Source of the DNA: Oscillospiraceae bacterium
GTDB taxonomy: Bacteria > Bacillota > Clostridia > Saccharofermentanales > Saccharofermentanaceae
DNA length: 64,000 nucleotides
Assembly: GCA_900176545.1 (NCBI GenBank)
Contig: FWXP01000001.1
Location: 434,001 to 498,000 of the forward strand
Direction: 5' to 3'
Position 1 is the first letter of the stretch. Each line of letters starts with the position of its first letter. Below are positions 43,328 to 52,773 of this stretch, in pieces. The position numbers and the translations under genes are program-made. The notes under the pieces were generated by a model that worked only from the letters and a program-made list of their open reading frames with translations, searched no databases and was not told the DNA's origin.

Positions 43328-44228
43328 GCAGGGAATCTACGAAGGCTTCGGGATCAAAGTCCATAAGATCGCCTACTCCTTCTCCGAGACCTGCAAGAAC
43401 GATGGGAACCTTAGCGGTATATGCAACAGATATTGCAACTCCGCCCTTCGCACTTCCGTCGAGCTTGGTGATACCTACATAGTCAAGATCCACCGCCTCG
43501 GAAAATGCCTCTGTCTGAAGCACGGCATTCTGGCCTGTAGTAGCATCGATTATAAGAAGCGATTTAACATTAGCATCTGCTGCCTCTCTTGCGATGATCC
43601 TGTTTATCTTAGAGAGCTCCTCCATAAGATTCTTCTTATTGTGAAGCCTTCCTGCCGTATCAACGATAAGGATATCGGAACCTCTTGCCTGTGCAGCCTT
43701 GATGGCATCGTATACGACAGAAGCGGGATCTGAGCCTTCCGCATGTGAGATGACAGCAGTTGAAGTTCTCTCACCCCAGGCTTTAAGCTGTTCTACGGCA
43801 GCTGCTCTGAAGGTATCTGCAGCAGCCATTATGACCTTCTTGCCCTCAGCCTTATATCTGGATGCGAGCTTACCCGCGGTAGTCGTCTTACCTGTTCCGT
43901 TAACACCTACCATAAGGATTATATTGAGCTTTCCGGGAACGATATCAATAACAGTCTTCTCACGAAGGATCTCCAGCATGAGCCTCTTGACTTCAGCCAT
44001 TACGCCCTCATGAGAATCGTCGCCGGTCTTCTTGATATATTCCTTTATACCGTCGATTATCTCCTCACTTGCGGCAACACCGCAGTCGGCTCTGACCATG
44101 ATCTCTTCGAAGTCATCCAGCATCTCATCGTCGAACTTGCCGTGAGATGCAACCGTCTTGGTCCACTCGGCACTCCAGAAATCCCTCGTCTTCTGAAGAC
44201 CTTTCTTAAATGCGTCAAATATTCCCAT
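43314..44228 (-). CDS. ftsY: signal recognition particle receptor FtsY
   Basis: The 304-residue protein is the short NG form of FtsY without a long acidic A domain. The GTPase motifs are GVNGTGKTTT (residues 108-117), DTFRAAAVEQL, DTAGR and TKLDG. With Ffh and SRP RNA it brings ribosomes making membrane proteins to the SecYEG channel. The start is 12 bases after the smc stop, in the conserved rnc-smc-ftsY order, with an AGGGAG ribosome binding site. Confidence 0.97.
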   Translation of the reverse strand: MGIFDAFKKGLQKTRDFWSAEWTKTVASHGKFDDEMLDDFEEIMVRADCGVAASEEIIDGIKEYIKKTGDDSHEGVMAEVKRLMLEILREKTVIDIVPGKLNIILMVGVNGTGKTTTAGKLASRYKAEGKKVIMAAADTFRAAAVEQLKAWGERTSTAVISHAEGSDPASVVYDAIKAAQARGSDILIVDTAGRLHNKKNLMEELSKINRIIAREAADANVKSLLIIDATTGQNAVLQTEAFSEAVDLDYVGITKLDGSAKGGVAISVAYTAKVPIVLAGLGEGVGDLMDFDPEAFVDSLLAKE

Positions 44229-44240
44229 TTATATTCTCCC

Positions 44241-47200
44241 TTATTGTATTCTCATGGAAAGTATCTTGGAGATACCTCTCTCCTGCATCGTAACGCCGTA
44301 CATCCTGTCGCAGGCTTCCATCGTACCCTTTCTGTGGGTAACGAGGATGAACTGAGACCTGACGCAGTATCTTCTTACGAAGTCGGTAAACCTGCTGACA
44401 TTAACGTCATCGAGAGCAGCCTCGACCTCATCCAGGATAACGAAAGGCGACGGCCGCAGCTGCAGTATAGCAAAGAGCAGTGCGATAGCCGTAAGACATC
44501 TCTCACCACCTGACAGTAGAGTCAGGCTCTGAAGCTTCTTTCCGGGAGGCTGAGCCTTTATCTCGATACCACAGTTAAGGACATCCTCTTCGTTCTCAAG
44601 AACTATCTCTGCGGAACCTCCGTTAAAGAGGTCGGTAAATACCGTCTTGAAGTTCTCGTTTATAGTAGTGAACTGATCTATGAACTGAGTCTTCATCTCC
44701 TCTATGAGTTCTGCTATTACCTTCTCAAGGTTGGTCTTAGCTTCAACGATATCATTTCGCTGACTCATCATGAACTCATATCGCTCGCTTATCTCCTTGT
44801 ACTCCTCTATGGAGTTCATATTGACGGGACCAAGTGCCTTTATCTTACCCTTGAGAGAAGATATGAGCTTGACGGTCTCATTGATATTCTCGACTGGCGG
44901 ATACTTACCGACAACGTTATCGTATGTTGTCTCATAGTCCTCCCAGAGCCTGTTCTTGGAGAAATCGATATCAGTAATATACTTCTCGTACTTGGATACA
45001 AGTGAATTGTACTTATCACGAAGAAGGTTGATCCCGTCGTTGATCTCAGTAAGCTTGGCCACGAAGCCGGACCTTTCCTTCTCGATCTGAGCCTTCTCCT
45101 CGTTGAGCTTTCTTATCTCTTCGCTCATTGATTCATAAACGGTCTTCATCTTCTCTGAAGAAGCCTTCTGATCCTCGATAGTCTTCTTCAAGGCCTCGGA
45201 ATCGGCCACGTCCTTCTCCCTGTCTGAAGCAAGTTCGGAAAGTTCCTGCTGCGCCTTAGAGAGTTCTTCCTTTATATGTGCAGCAAGGTTCAATACACCG
45301 TTACGCTCGGCAAGGATCCTCTCGGATTCCGTATTACCCTTGCTTATCTTCTCACGAAGTTCATCGAGCTTAGCGTTGAATTCCTTATTCTTATTGTCGC
45401 TCCTGACGATATCTTCTCTGTAATCGGAAAGCTCACCCTCAGTCTCCTTGACGATCTGGCCGAGTTCTTCAAGGTCATCCTGAAGCTTGAGCTTATCAGC
45501 AGAGATATCGTGGATGAGCTTCTCGGAATCAACGATACCGCTCTCGAGCTCTTCAAGCCTGGAAGCAACGTTCCTGTACTCGGATTCCGCCTTGACTCTT
45601 TCCATGGCGAAATACTTAAGCTGCTCACCGAGCTGCTCTACCTCACGCTTGATATCGCCGGTCTTCTCGTCGAGTTCCTGTCTCTTTGCTTCGGATACGG
45701 AAAGCCTCTGTTCTGTCTTAACGAGCTTATCCTTAAGATCTTCTATCTCCCTGGCTCTTCCGAGGATACCCGCGGAATCTCTTCTTACGGAACCACCGGT
45801 AAGGGAACCGCCTGCGTTGATGCAGTCTCCCTCGAGCGTTATGACCTTTACGGAGTGTGAAGCCTCTCTGGCGATTCCCCTGGCATCCTCCATAGTCTCG
45901 CAGATAAGGATCTTACCTAAGAGATTGGATACGATATCGTCGATCTCACGGGGATTCTCAACAAGATCGGAAGCTACTCCGATATACCCGTGCTTTCTGG
46001 AGCATCCTGCGACCACATTACGGTCGATGCTCCTGGGTTTGATATTCTCTATTGGAAGGAAAGTAACACGTCCGAGCCTTTTGGTCTTCAATACGTCGAT
46101 AAGGTCAGCAGCATTCTTCTCCGTCTTAGTTACTACGTTATGGATAGCGGAAGCAAGTGCAATCTCGATAGCTGTCTCGTATTCCTTCTTTGTTGAGATA
46201 AGATCACCTATAACGCCTACGATACCGTGACTGTGCTCACCGACTTCGTTGAAGAGCCTTCTTACGGACTCCTGATAACCCTCCTTACGGGACTCTAAGT
46301 CCTGTAAGAGCTTAAGTCTTGCCTTATCGCTTACAAAAGCCCTGTTATCCTTCTCGTAATCAGCCAAGAGCTTGCTCTCTTCTGCCGACAATTCCTTGAG
46401 TCTCTCTTCTCTTGATGTCATATCGGAAGTAACTTCGCCTTCCTTTTCCATCATGTCATGCCAAGCAGCGTCAGCTTCCTTGAGCTTGGTCTCCATCTCA
46501 GCCTTGAGGCTCGCGGACACCTGCCTGTTGCTCGTCAATTCACGAAGCCTGTCTTCCATGGCAGCTATCTGTGCCGAAGCGGAAGTCATCTTCTCCTTTG
46601 TATCAAGAAGCTCATTAGTCTTATTCTCGATATTCTTCTTTATGCTGTCATTGCTCTTCTCGGAATTCCTGAATTCTTCAAGGAGTTCGTCTCTTTGAGA
46701 GATTATCTCTTCAGTACTCTTCTTCTCGGAATTTGCCTGTTCCAAGAGCGCATCAGCCTTGGAGATCCTGTCGGCATAGTCATTCTTGAGCCTCTCGATC
46801 TCATCACCCAGTTCCTTCTCCTCATTATCAGAGTTAAGGATGCTGTCATTAAGCTGTCTTAATCTCTCTTCATTTATCTTGATGTCACTTACGGTATCAT
46901 GCATCTCTTCAGTGACGTCTGAAAGTTCCTGTCTCTTATCCTCGATCTTATCGTCCAGTTCCTCGGACCTTCTTGTAAGCTCCGAGTTATTCTCCCTGAA
47001 CTCGATGTAGCGGTCTTCCTGTTCCTTTATCTCAGCTTCCAGCTTCTCCTTGACGGAACCGGAATCACCCATGGCATTATTGGCATCGTCGATCCTTCTT
47101 ACGAGAAGTGCGATGTCATTTTCCTTCAATGATTCATATGCCTTATGGTATGAGATAGCTTTCTCGGACTGTTCCTTAAGCGGACCGATACGTTCAGATA

Positions 47201-47792
47201 GCTCATTAAGGATATCATCGATACGAACAAGGTTCTGCTCAGTAGAATTGAGCTTTCTCTCAGCTTCTTCCTTCCTTACCTTGAACTTAACGATACCGGA
47301 AGCTTCCTCGATGACCCTTCTTCTGTCTTCGGACTTAGTGGAAAGGATCTCGTCAACTCGACCCTGACCAACGATGGAATAACCGTCCTTACCAAGACCG
47401 GTATCAAGAAAGAGACCTACTATATCCTTGAGCCTGCAGTTTACATGATTGATCTGATATTCACTCTCGCCTGAGCGATAGAGCCTTCTGGTTATCTGGA
47501 TCTCTCCGTACTCATAATCAAGGAAATGGTCCGTATTATCGAAAGTCAGGGAAACTTCGGCATAATTCATAGCCTTCCTGGACTGCGTGCCGTTGAAGAT
47601 GACATCTTCCATCTTACCGCCACGGAGAGTCTTGACACTCTGTTCACCCAATACCCATCTGATGGCATCGGTAACATTGGACTTTCCGCTTCCGTTAGGA
47701 CCGACGACAGCGGTCATACCCTGATCGAACTCGATCAGAGTGTATTCCGGGAATGACTTGAATCCCTGGATCTCCAGCTTCTTTAAATACAT
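44241..47792 (-). CDS. smc: chromosome segregation protein SMC
   Basis: The 1183-residue protein has the SMC layout: an N-terminal ATPase half with Walker A GPNGSGKSN at about 32-40, a long coiled coil, a hinge in the region of residues 510-660 (GIVGVIGDLI, GGSLTGGSVR), a returning coiled coil, and a C-terminal half with signature LSGGERCLTA and Walker B FVILDEVEAALDD. It forms the condensin-like complex with ScpA/ScpB that organises the nucleoid. It follows rnc by 60 bases and precedes ftsY by 12, the standard clostridial order. Confidence 0.97.
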   Translation of the reverse strand: MYLKKLEIQGFKSFPEYTLIEFDQGMTAVVGPNGSGKSNVTDAIRWVLGEQSVKTLRGGKMEDVIFNGTQSRKAMNYAEVSLTFDNTDHFLDYEYGEIQITRRLYRSGESEYQINHVNCRLKDIVGLFLDTGLGKDGYSIVGQGRVDEILSTKSEDRRRVIEEASGIVKFKVRKEEAERKLNSTEQNLVRIDDILNELSERIGPLKEQSEKAISYHKAYESLKENDIALLVRRIDDANNAMGDSGSVKEKLEAEIKEQEDRYIEFRENNSELTRRSEELDDKIEDKRQELSDVTEEMHDTVSDIKINEERLRQLNDSILNSDNEEKELGDEIERLKNDYADRISKADALLEQANSEKKSTEEIISQRDELLEEFRNSEKSNDSIKKNIENKTNELLDTKEKMTSASAQIAAMEDRLRELTSNRQVSASLKAEMETKLKEADAAWHDMMEKEGEVTSDMTSREERLKELSAEESKLLADYEKDNRAFVSDKARLKLLQDLESRKEGYQESVRRLFNEVGEHSHGIVGVIGDLISTKKEYETAIEIALASAIHNVVTKTEKNAADLIDVLKTKRLGRVTFLPIENIKPRSIDRNVVAGCSRKHGYIGVASDLVENPREIDDIVSNLLGKILICETMEDARGIAREASHSVKVITLEGDCINAGGSLTGGSVRRDSAGILGRAREIEDLKDKLVKTEQRLSVSEAKRQELDEKTGDIKREVEQLGEQLKYFAMERVKAESEYRNVASRLEELESGIVDSEKLIHDISADKLKLQDDLEELGQIVKETEGELSDYREDIVRSDNKNKEFNAKLDELREKISKGNTESERILAERNGVLNLAAHIKEELSKAQQELSELASDREKDVADSEALKKTIEDQKASSEKMKTVYESMSEEIRKLNEEKAQIEKERSGFVAKLTEINDGINLLRDKYNSLVSKYEKYITDIDFSKNRLWEDYETTYDNVVGKYPPVENINETVKLISSLKGKIKALGPVNMNSIEEYKEISERYEFMMSQRNDIVEAKTNLEKVIAELIEEMKTQFIDQFTTINENFKTVFTDLFNGGSAEIVLENEEDVLNCGIEIKAQPPGKKLQSLTLLSGGERCLTAIALLFAILQLRPSPFVILDEVEAALDDVNVSRFTDFVRRYCVRSQFILVTHRKGTMEACDRMYGVTMQERGISKILSMRIQ

Positions 47793-47852
47793 TAAGACCT
47801 TAGTTCTTTCTAAAAGATTAGCGATTAATTATATCACAAAGAAGAGCCTTTA

Positions 47853-48560
47853 TCAGCCGTACATCTCCTGATAGACGCTTATAGAAGCCTCTGCGGCACG
47901 CTGCTCGGCCTCTTTCTTGCTGTGACCCTTAGCCCTTGCAAGGAAATTATCGTCGGCATAGACTTCAACCTCAAACTCACGAAGATGAGCAGGACCCGAC
48001 TCGCCTACGAGAACGAATTCGATCTTATGCTGTTTATTCTTCATCTGAGCGATCTCAAGAAGTCTGCTCTTATAATCAAGGAAGATCTTACCGTCAACAG
48101 CATCCTTTATCGTCTGATCTAGAGTAGTAAGTACGACTCTTTCTGCTTCGGCGAAACCGCCGTCAAAATAAACTGCAGCGATAATAGACTCGAATGCATC
48201 TGCCAATGTGGAATCCTTCTCGGTACCGCCGGTCTGTGCCTCACCTTTACCTAAGAGAAGATAACTTCCCATGTCAAGTTTTCTGGCTACAGCAGCAAAA
48301 GACCTCTCACATACGATTATGCTCCTGGTCTTGGACAGATAGCCTTCATCTGCCTCGGGCTTTAATTCATAGAGCTTCTGACCGATCACAAGATCCATCA
48401 CAGCATCACCTATATATTCGAGCCTCTGATTTGAACGGTAATGACCCATATTGTGTTCAAAAACATAGGTGGTGTGTGTAAATGCAAGTGTCAGAAGATC
48501 CCTGTTCTTGAATGAGTATCCGAGAGCCATCTCGAACTCACCTGTACTTAAATCCTTCAT
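47853..48560 (-). CDS. rnc: ribonuclease III
   Basis: The 235-residue enzyme has the RNase III signature NQRLEYIGDAVMDL with E48 and D52, the second metal-binding pair D121/E124 in DAFESIIAAVYFDGG, and a C-terminal double-stranded-RNA-binding domain (YKSRLLEIAQ to KKEAEQRAAEAS). It processes rRNA precursors and cuts structured messages; the leader hairpin of pnp in this window is a candidate target. It is separated from acpP by a hairpin and followed by smc. The ribosome binding site is AAAAGGTGAG. Confidence 0.97.
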   Translation of the reverse strand: MKDLSTGEFEMALGYSFKNRDLLTLAFTHTTYVFEHNMGHYRSNQRLEYIGDAVMDLVIGQKLYELKPEADEGYLSKTRSIIVCERSFAAVARKLDMGSYLLLGKGEAQTGGTEKDSTLADAFESIIAAVYFDGGFAEAERVVLTTLDQTIKDAVDGKIFLDYKSRLLEIAQMKNKQHKIEFVLVGESGPAHLREFEVEVYADDNFLARAKGHSKKEAEQRAAEASISVYQEMYG

Positions 48561-48581
48561 AACTCACCTTTTTATATAAAG

Positions 48582-48613
48582 AAAGGCTGAATGCCATTGG
48601 CATCCAGCCTTTA
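48582..48613 (-). terminator. terminator between acpP and rnc
   Basis: On the minus strand GGCTGGATGCC and GGCATTCAGCC form an 11-bp stem with one G-U pair and a 3-base loop, followed by TTTCTTTA. The interrupted T tract suggests partial termination, letting acpP be made in excess over rnc. Confidence 0.7.
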
Positions 48614-48631
48614 CTTCAAATTACATGTTAA

Positions 48632-48874
48632 TTATTCTGCAAGGCTCTTGATGTACTCAACTGCATCACCAACTGTGCCAACCTTCTCAGCAACTTCGTC
48701 GGGGATGGAAACGTCGAACTCCTGCTCCATAGCCATAACGAGCTCAACCATGTCAAGAGAATCTGCGTTCAAATCATCTACGAAAGATGAATCCATTGTG
48801 ATCTTATCCTCTTCAACACCAAGCTGATCTACGATCATAGACTTAATGCTCTCGAATAATTCTTCATTTGTCAT
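48632..48874 (-). CDS. acpP: acyl carrier protein
   Basis: The 80-residue acidic protein carries the phosphopantetheine site DSLDMVEL with S39. It holds growing acyl chains in fatty-acid synthesis. plsX and fab genes, the common upstream neighbours, are absent here; a promoter of its own lies upstream. The ribosome binding site is GGAGG. A perfect inverted repeat between promoter and start codon is a candidate control site. Confidence 0.97.
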   Translation of the reverse strand: MTNEELFESIKSMIVDQLGVEEDKITMDSSFVDDLNADSLDMVELVMAMEQEFDVSIPDEVAEKVGTVGDAVEYIKSLAE

Positions 48875-48892
48875 AATTTAATACCTCCGTAT

Positions 48893-48944
48893 GATTGTCA
48901 TACAATCTATCAATACTTTTAATGTAACGAACTTGAATTGTCAA
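48893..48944 (-). promoter_or_regulatory. acpP promoter with perfect inverted repeat
   Basis: On the minus strand TTGACA (48939-48944) and TAAAAG (48916-48921) are 17 bases apart. Just downstream, GATTGT and ACAATC flank a 3-base centre (48893-48907), a perfect 15-base palindrome near +5 to +20. The sequence is unlike the FapR or FabT consensus as I know them. Confidence 0.55.
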
Positions 48945-48967
48945 TAGATATTTTAAGAAAAACTATA

Positions 48968-49591
48968 TCAGTCAGCATTCTTGAAGTAACTGAGGTTCTT
49001 CAGAAGATAATCCATACCTGAGATAATGGTCATGATCACGCAGATAAGGAACAATACGTCACCTATGATCGTGATGGCATTTACAGGGTAATCGGCATAA
49101 TCATAAGAGAAACCGCCTATCTTAAGGAATGTGGGTTCGAACATAAGATAGATGATAGCGATCATCTGAGTAGTGGTCTTGATCTTACCTATCATCTTGG
49201 CTGCCATTACAACGCCCTTCTCGGCTGCAAGCATCCTGATACCTGTTACCATGAACTCACGAAGAATGATGATGGCAAGAAGCCATGCGGAAACACGATG
49301 AAGCTCTACAAAAGCTATAAGGATAGCAATAACGAGCATCTTGTCAGCAAGTGAATCAAGGAACTTTCCGAGATTGGTGATAAGGTTGTACTTCCTGGCG
49401 ATCTTACCGTCTGCCATATCAGTAAGCGATGCGATGATAAATACGATCGCGGCAATGAGCATACCGTGAGCGGCAATAAAAGCATTCCAACCCTGGGGTT
49501 CAAAACCGTAGATGCTGATAGGCAGCATAAAGAGCATAGTTACGGGAATGAGGATTATCCTCAAGATTGACAATTTATTAGGTAGATTCAT
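48968..49591 (-). CDS. pgsA: CDP-diacylglycerol-glycerol-3-phosphate 3-phosphatidyltransferase
   Basis: The 207-residue membrane enzyme has the CDP-alcohol phosphotransferase motif: DMADGKIARK followed by LGKFLDSLADK, which gives the DGxxAR and GxxxDxxxD metal-binding residues. Four or more further hydrophobic helices surround it. It makes phosphatidylglycerol phosphate from CDP-diacylglycerol. The start overlaps the rimO stop by 4 bases (ATGA), the usual rimO-pgsA pairing in Clostridia. Confidence 0.94.
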   Translation of the reverse strand: MNLPNKLSILRIILIPVTMLFMLPISIYGFEPQGWNAFIAAHGMLIAAIVFIIASLTDMADGKIARKYNLITNLGKFLDSLADKMLVIAILIAFVELHRVSAWLLAIIILREFMVTGIRMLAAEKGVVMAAKMIGKIKTTTQMIAIIYLMFEPTFLKIGGFSYDYADYPVNAITIIGDVLFLICVIMTIISGMDYLLKNLSYFKNAD

Positions 49592-50946
49592 ATAGTAACT
49601 CCTGTCATATCATATTCTGAAGCTTCAAGTATCTTGACTTTATATCTGCTGCCGACCTTCAATTCTTCCTCTGAAGCATTGGCAACATATATTATCGGAT
49701 CGATCTCCGGTGCTTCTCCGTAGCTTCGTCCGACATAAAATATACCATCTTCGGCTATAGAATCAATAGTGACCATCACTTCAGAACCTATCCTGGAGGT
49801 ATTGCTCTGAAGAGAGATCTCCTGTTGAGTCTTATAGACTATATCGTAACGCGATTTCTTGATTTCCTCAGGTATCTGATCCGGCATATCGTAAGCCTTA
49901 GTACCTTCTTCGGGCGAGAAGATAAAGCATCCGAGCCTGTCAAACTTCCATTTCTTGAGGTTAGAGACAAGATTGGAGAAAGACTCTTCTGTCTCTCCGG
50001 GGAATCCAACCATAACAGTAGTCCTGACGATGAGCCCCGGGATCTTCTCCCTTAATCTCTCAAGTCTTTCGGTAATAACAGCTGATGTATCGTGACGGAG
50101 CATCGCCTTGAGGATATCATCATCACCGTGCTGGATCGGAATATCAAGATAGTTAGCAACCTTAGGGTTAGATGCTATCTCATCTATGAGCTCGTCATTG
50201 ATACCATCCATATATCCGTACATAACACGTATCACTTCGATACCGTCGATCTGCGAGAGCTTATGTAAGAGTTCCGGGAGAGCTCTTCTCTTATAAAGCT
50301 CGATACCGTAATTCGTCGTATCCTGAGCAGCAAGAATTATCTCCTTGATACCCTTAGACGCGATATTCTTAGCATCACGAAGGATATCATCCATAGGTCG
50401 TGACATGAACTTACCTCTGATCAAGGGTATAGCGCAGAATGCACACTTATGTACGCATCCCTCACCTATCTTGAGCCAGGCATAACCGCTCGTAGATATC
50501 TCCCTGTCATCCGTCATATGCTCAAGACCGCCTATATCATCTACATAAGCTTTCTTATAATCCTCAACTTCATACAACGAGTCTATGGCTTCACATATGT
50601 CCTTATAGTGAGCTGTTCCGAGAACGATGTCGACTTCAGGAAGCTCAGTAAGGATATCACCTGAATATCTCTGAGGAAGACATCCGGACACGATTATATG
50701 AGACAGCCTACCATGCTTCTCACCATCGCTCTTATAGTCTGCTGCATCAAGGATAGCCCTGATTGCCTCAGACTTGGCTGACTCGATAAATCCGCAAGTA
50801 TTGATTACGGCGACATCGGCTTCAGACATATCCTTGACAACGGTATATCCGTGATCCTTGATACGCTTCACCATGCATTCGGCGTCTACGAGATTCTTAG
50901 AACAACCGAGAGCAACCATAGTTACTTTGATAGTATTTCTTTCCAT
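49588..50946 (-). CDS. rimO: ribosomal protein S12 methylthiotransferase RimO
   Basis: The 452-residue radical-SAM enzyme has an N-terminal UPF0004 domain (LGCSKNLVDAE, with cluster cysteines also in NTCGF and GCLPQRY), the radical-SAM loop CVHKCAFCAIP and a C-terminal TRAM domain. It methylthiolates an aspartate of ribosomal protein S12. In-frame starts as far as 51036 lie inside or before the recX terminator. The ATG at 50946 fits the family start but has no Shine-Dalgarno sequence. A TAATAT on this strand 8 bases upstream could place the mRNA start almost at the ATG. Confidence 0.93.
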   Translation of the reverse strand: MERNTIKVTMVALGCSKNLVDAECMVKRIKDHGYTVVKDMSEADVAVINTCGFIESAKSEAIRAILDAADYKSDGEKHGRLSHIIVSGCLPQRYSGDILTELPEVDIVLGTAHYKDICEAIDSLYEVEDYKKAYVDDIGGLEHMTDDREISTSGYAWLKIGEGCVHKCAFCAIPLIRGKFMSRPMDDILRDAKNIASKGIKEIILAAQDTTNYGIELYKRRALPELLHKLSQIDGIEVIRVMYGYMDGINDELIDEIASNPKVANYLDIPIQHGDDDILKAMLRHDTSAVITERLERLREKIPGLIVRTTVMVGFPGETEESFSNLVSNLKKWKFDRLGCFIFSPEEGTKAYDMPDQIPEEIKKSRYDIVYKTQQEISLQSNTSRIGSEVMVTIDSIAEDGIFYVGRSYGEAPEIDPIIYVANASEEELKVGSRYKVKILEASEYDMTGVTI

Positions 50947-50975
50947 AGGAGATATATTACCACAAATAAAGATAA

Positions 50976-51001
50976 GAAAAGACCGCCTGACAGACGGCCT
51001 C
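50976..51001 (-). terminator. intrinsic terminator after recX
   Basis: On the minus strand GGCCGTC and GGCGGTC pair with two G-U pairs around a 5-base loop, followed by TTTTCTTATC. It separates recA-recX from rimO-pgsA. Confidence 0.75.
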
Positions 51002-51041
51002 TTCATTATCCATAATCTAAACAAATAAATGACCACGCGGG

Positions 51042-51515
51042 TTATGTGGATTGTTCATTTATTAGTTTTCTTATTACAGACATCGCCAGTTCGGGTGAAA
51101 ACCCTCTCCTGGAAGCAATTGAGATTATATCATTCAATTCTTCTTCAGAACATACAGTTCCCAATATATCAGGATAATATGATCTTATTAGTTCTTCGCA
51201 ACTATTTCTGTCATCAGGACACTCCTCGAGAAGCTCCGATAAACAGTCGCGTGAAACACCGGATGCTTTAAGTCTCTGCACGAGCATCGCCCGGCTCTCC
51301 TGCTTCTTTCCTACCCTTGAAGTCAGGACCTTACGGCCTGCTCTGACATCGTCTATATATTCGCGCTCAACGAGCTGAGCGACAGCGGCACGGGCAGTAT
51401 CAGTATCAAATCCTTTACGGACCAGAAATTCATACACCTTACCGGAGGAATATACTGCTATACCAATATGTCTGATACCTGCAGAGACTGCATCGGATAT
51501 GCTATAAGGATCCAT
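51042..51515 (-). CDS. recX: regulatory protein RecX
   Basis: The 157-residue protein is built of RecX-type three-helix repeats (LVRKGFDTDTARAAVAQLVEREYIDD and later MLVQRLKASGVSRD in overlapping form). RecX binds RecA filaments and limits their activity. Its ATG overlaps the recA stop by one base (TAATG), so it is made from the SOS-controlled recA message. A terminator follows. Confidence 0.88.
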   Translation of the reverse strand: MDPYSISDAVSAGIRHIGIAVYSSGKVYEFLVRKGFDTDTARAAVAQLVEREYIDDVRAGRKVLTSRVGKKQESRAMLVQRLKASGVSRDCLSELLEECPDDRNSCEELIRSYYPDILGTVCSEEELNDIISIASRRGFSPELAMSVIRKLINEQST

Positions 51516-52639
51516 TACATGTCGATCCCTAAGATATCATCATCCTCGGCGAACTCTTCATCGAGATCCGCACCGTCATCAATGACCTCATCCGAAGGGT
51601 CGGCAGGCTTATAAGAATCTCTTACAAGCTGCTCGATCTCATCTCTAACATCCGTATTATCAAGGAGATACTGTCTTGCATTATCCTTACCCTGACCGAT
51701 CTTCTGGCCCTTATATGCGAACCAGGAACCACTCTTTTCGATGATGTTGTTCTCTACTGCGAGGTCTATGATACAGCTCTCCTTGGAGATACCCTGACCA
51801 TACATGATATCGAACTCTGCTTCCTTAAACGGAGGAGCAACCTTATTCTTAACAACCTTTACACGTACATGGTTACCGACTACGTCAGTACCGTTACGAA
51901 GTGTCTCAGTCTTTCTTACATCAAGTCTAACGGATGAATAGAACTTCAAAGCTCGACCACCGGTAGTTGTCTCGGGATTACCGAACATGATACCTACCTT
52001 CTCACGAAGCTGATTGATGAAGATACATACCGTACCGGACTTAGCGATGATACCTGTGAGCTTACGAAGAGCCTGTGACATGAGTCTTGCCTGAAGACCA
52101 ACATGTGAATCACCCATCTCACCTTCGATCTCAGCCTTGGGAACAAGTGCAGCTACCGAGTCGATAACGATAACATCGATACCGCCGCTTCGAACGAGAG
52201 TCTCAGTGATCTCGAGTGCCTGCTCACCTGTATCAGGCTGAGCAAGGAGAAGATTATCTACGTCTACACCGATCTTATTAGCATATACAGCATCAAGTGC
52301 ATGCTCAGCATCGATAAATGCACATGTACCGCCCATCTTCTGTGCTTCAGCTACACAGTGAAGAGCAACAGTCGTCTTACCTGAAGACTCTGGTCCGTAG
52401 ATCTCGATGATCCTTCCGCGAGGAAGACCACCGACTCCGAGTGCTATATCAAGTGTAAGTGCACCTGTAGGGATCGTCTCAATATCTACTACTTCCTGAT
52501 CGCCCATTCTCATAACAGAACCTTTACCGAACTGCTTCTCAATCTGGGCCATAGCAGCTTCAAGGGCCTTCTTACGCTCGTCCTGATCAGCGATCGGTAC
52601 CTGCTGTACACTGCCCTTAGAAGAATTTTTCTTAGCCAT
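51515..52639 (-). CDS. recA: recombinase RecA
   Basis: The 374-residue protein is full length: Walker A GPESSGKT (82-89), the conserved [22 protein letters not shown] loop 2 region in overlapping segments, and an acidic C-terminal tail. RecA forms filaments on single-stranded DNA, drives strand exchange and triggers LexA self-cleavage. It has a consensus-like promoter and a perfect SOS box upstream. No intein is present. Confidence 0.98.
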   Translation of the reverse strand: MAKKNSSKGSVQQVPIADQDERKKALEAAMAQIEKQFGKGSVMRMGDQEVVDIETIPTGALTLDIALGVGGLPRGRIIEIYGPESSGKTTVALHCVAEAQKMGGTCAFIDAEHALDAVYANKIGVDVDNLLLAQPDTGEQALEITETLVRSGGIDVIVIDSVAALVPKAEIEGEMGDSHVGLQARLMSQALRKLTGIIAKSGTVCIFINQLREKVGIMFGNPETTTGGRALKFYSSVRLDVRKTETLRNGTDVVGNHVRVKVVKNKVAPPFKEAEFDIMYGQGISKESCIIDLAVENNIIEKSGSWFAYKGQKIGQGKDNARQYLLDNTDVRDEIEQLVRDSYKPADPSDEVIDDGADLDEEFAEDDDILGIDM

Positions 52640-52662
52640 TTAAATACATCCTCCGCATCTGT

Positions 52663-52674
52663 GAACGTTTGTTC
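52663..52674. promoter_or_regulatory. SOS (LexA) box of recA
   Basis: GAACGTTTGTTC is an exact GAAC-N4-GTTC palindrome, the core of the LexA/DinR box of Gram-positive bacteria. It lies about 10-20 bases downstream of the predicted transcription start and 24 bases before the ATG, where bound LexA would block transcription. Confidence 0.85.
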
Positions 52675-52690
52675 TAACTTTTATAAGATG

Positions 52691-52719
52691 ATTGTATCCA
52701 TAGGCTATCCATAAGTCAA
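52691..52719 (-). promoter_or_regulatory. recA promoter
   Basis: On the minus strand TTGACT (52714-52719) and TACAAT (52691-52696) are separated by exactly 17 bases. Confidence 0.8.
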
Positions 52720-52773
52720 TGGATTTGCAAGAAAAATCAAACAAAATTTTCGGCAACTCCCGGCAAAGGGATA

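Noticed and set aside
45487-46230. 247-codon Ser/Leu-rich frame opposite smc
   Set aside because: Such frames are expected antisense to Glu/Lys-rich coiled-coil genes; no other support.
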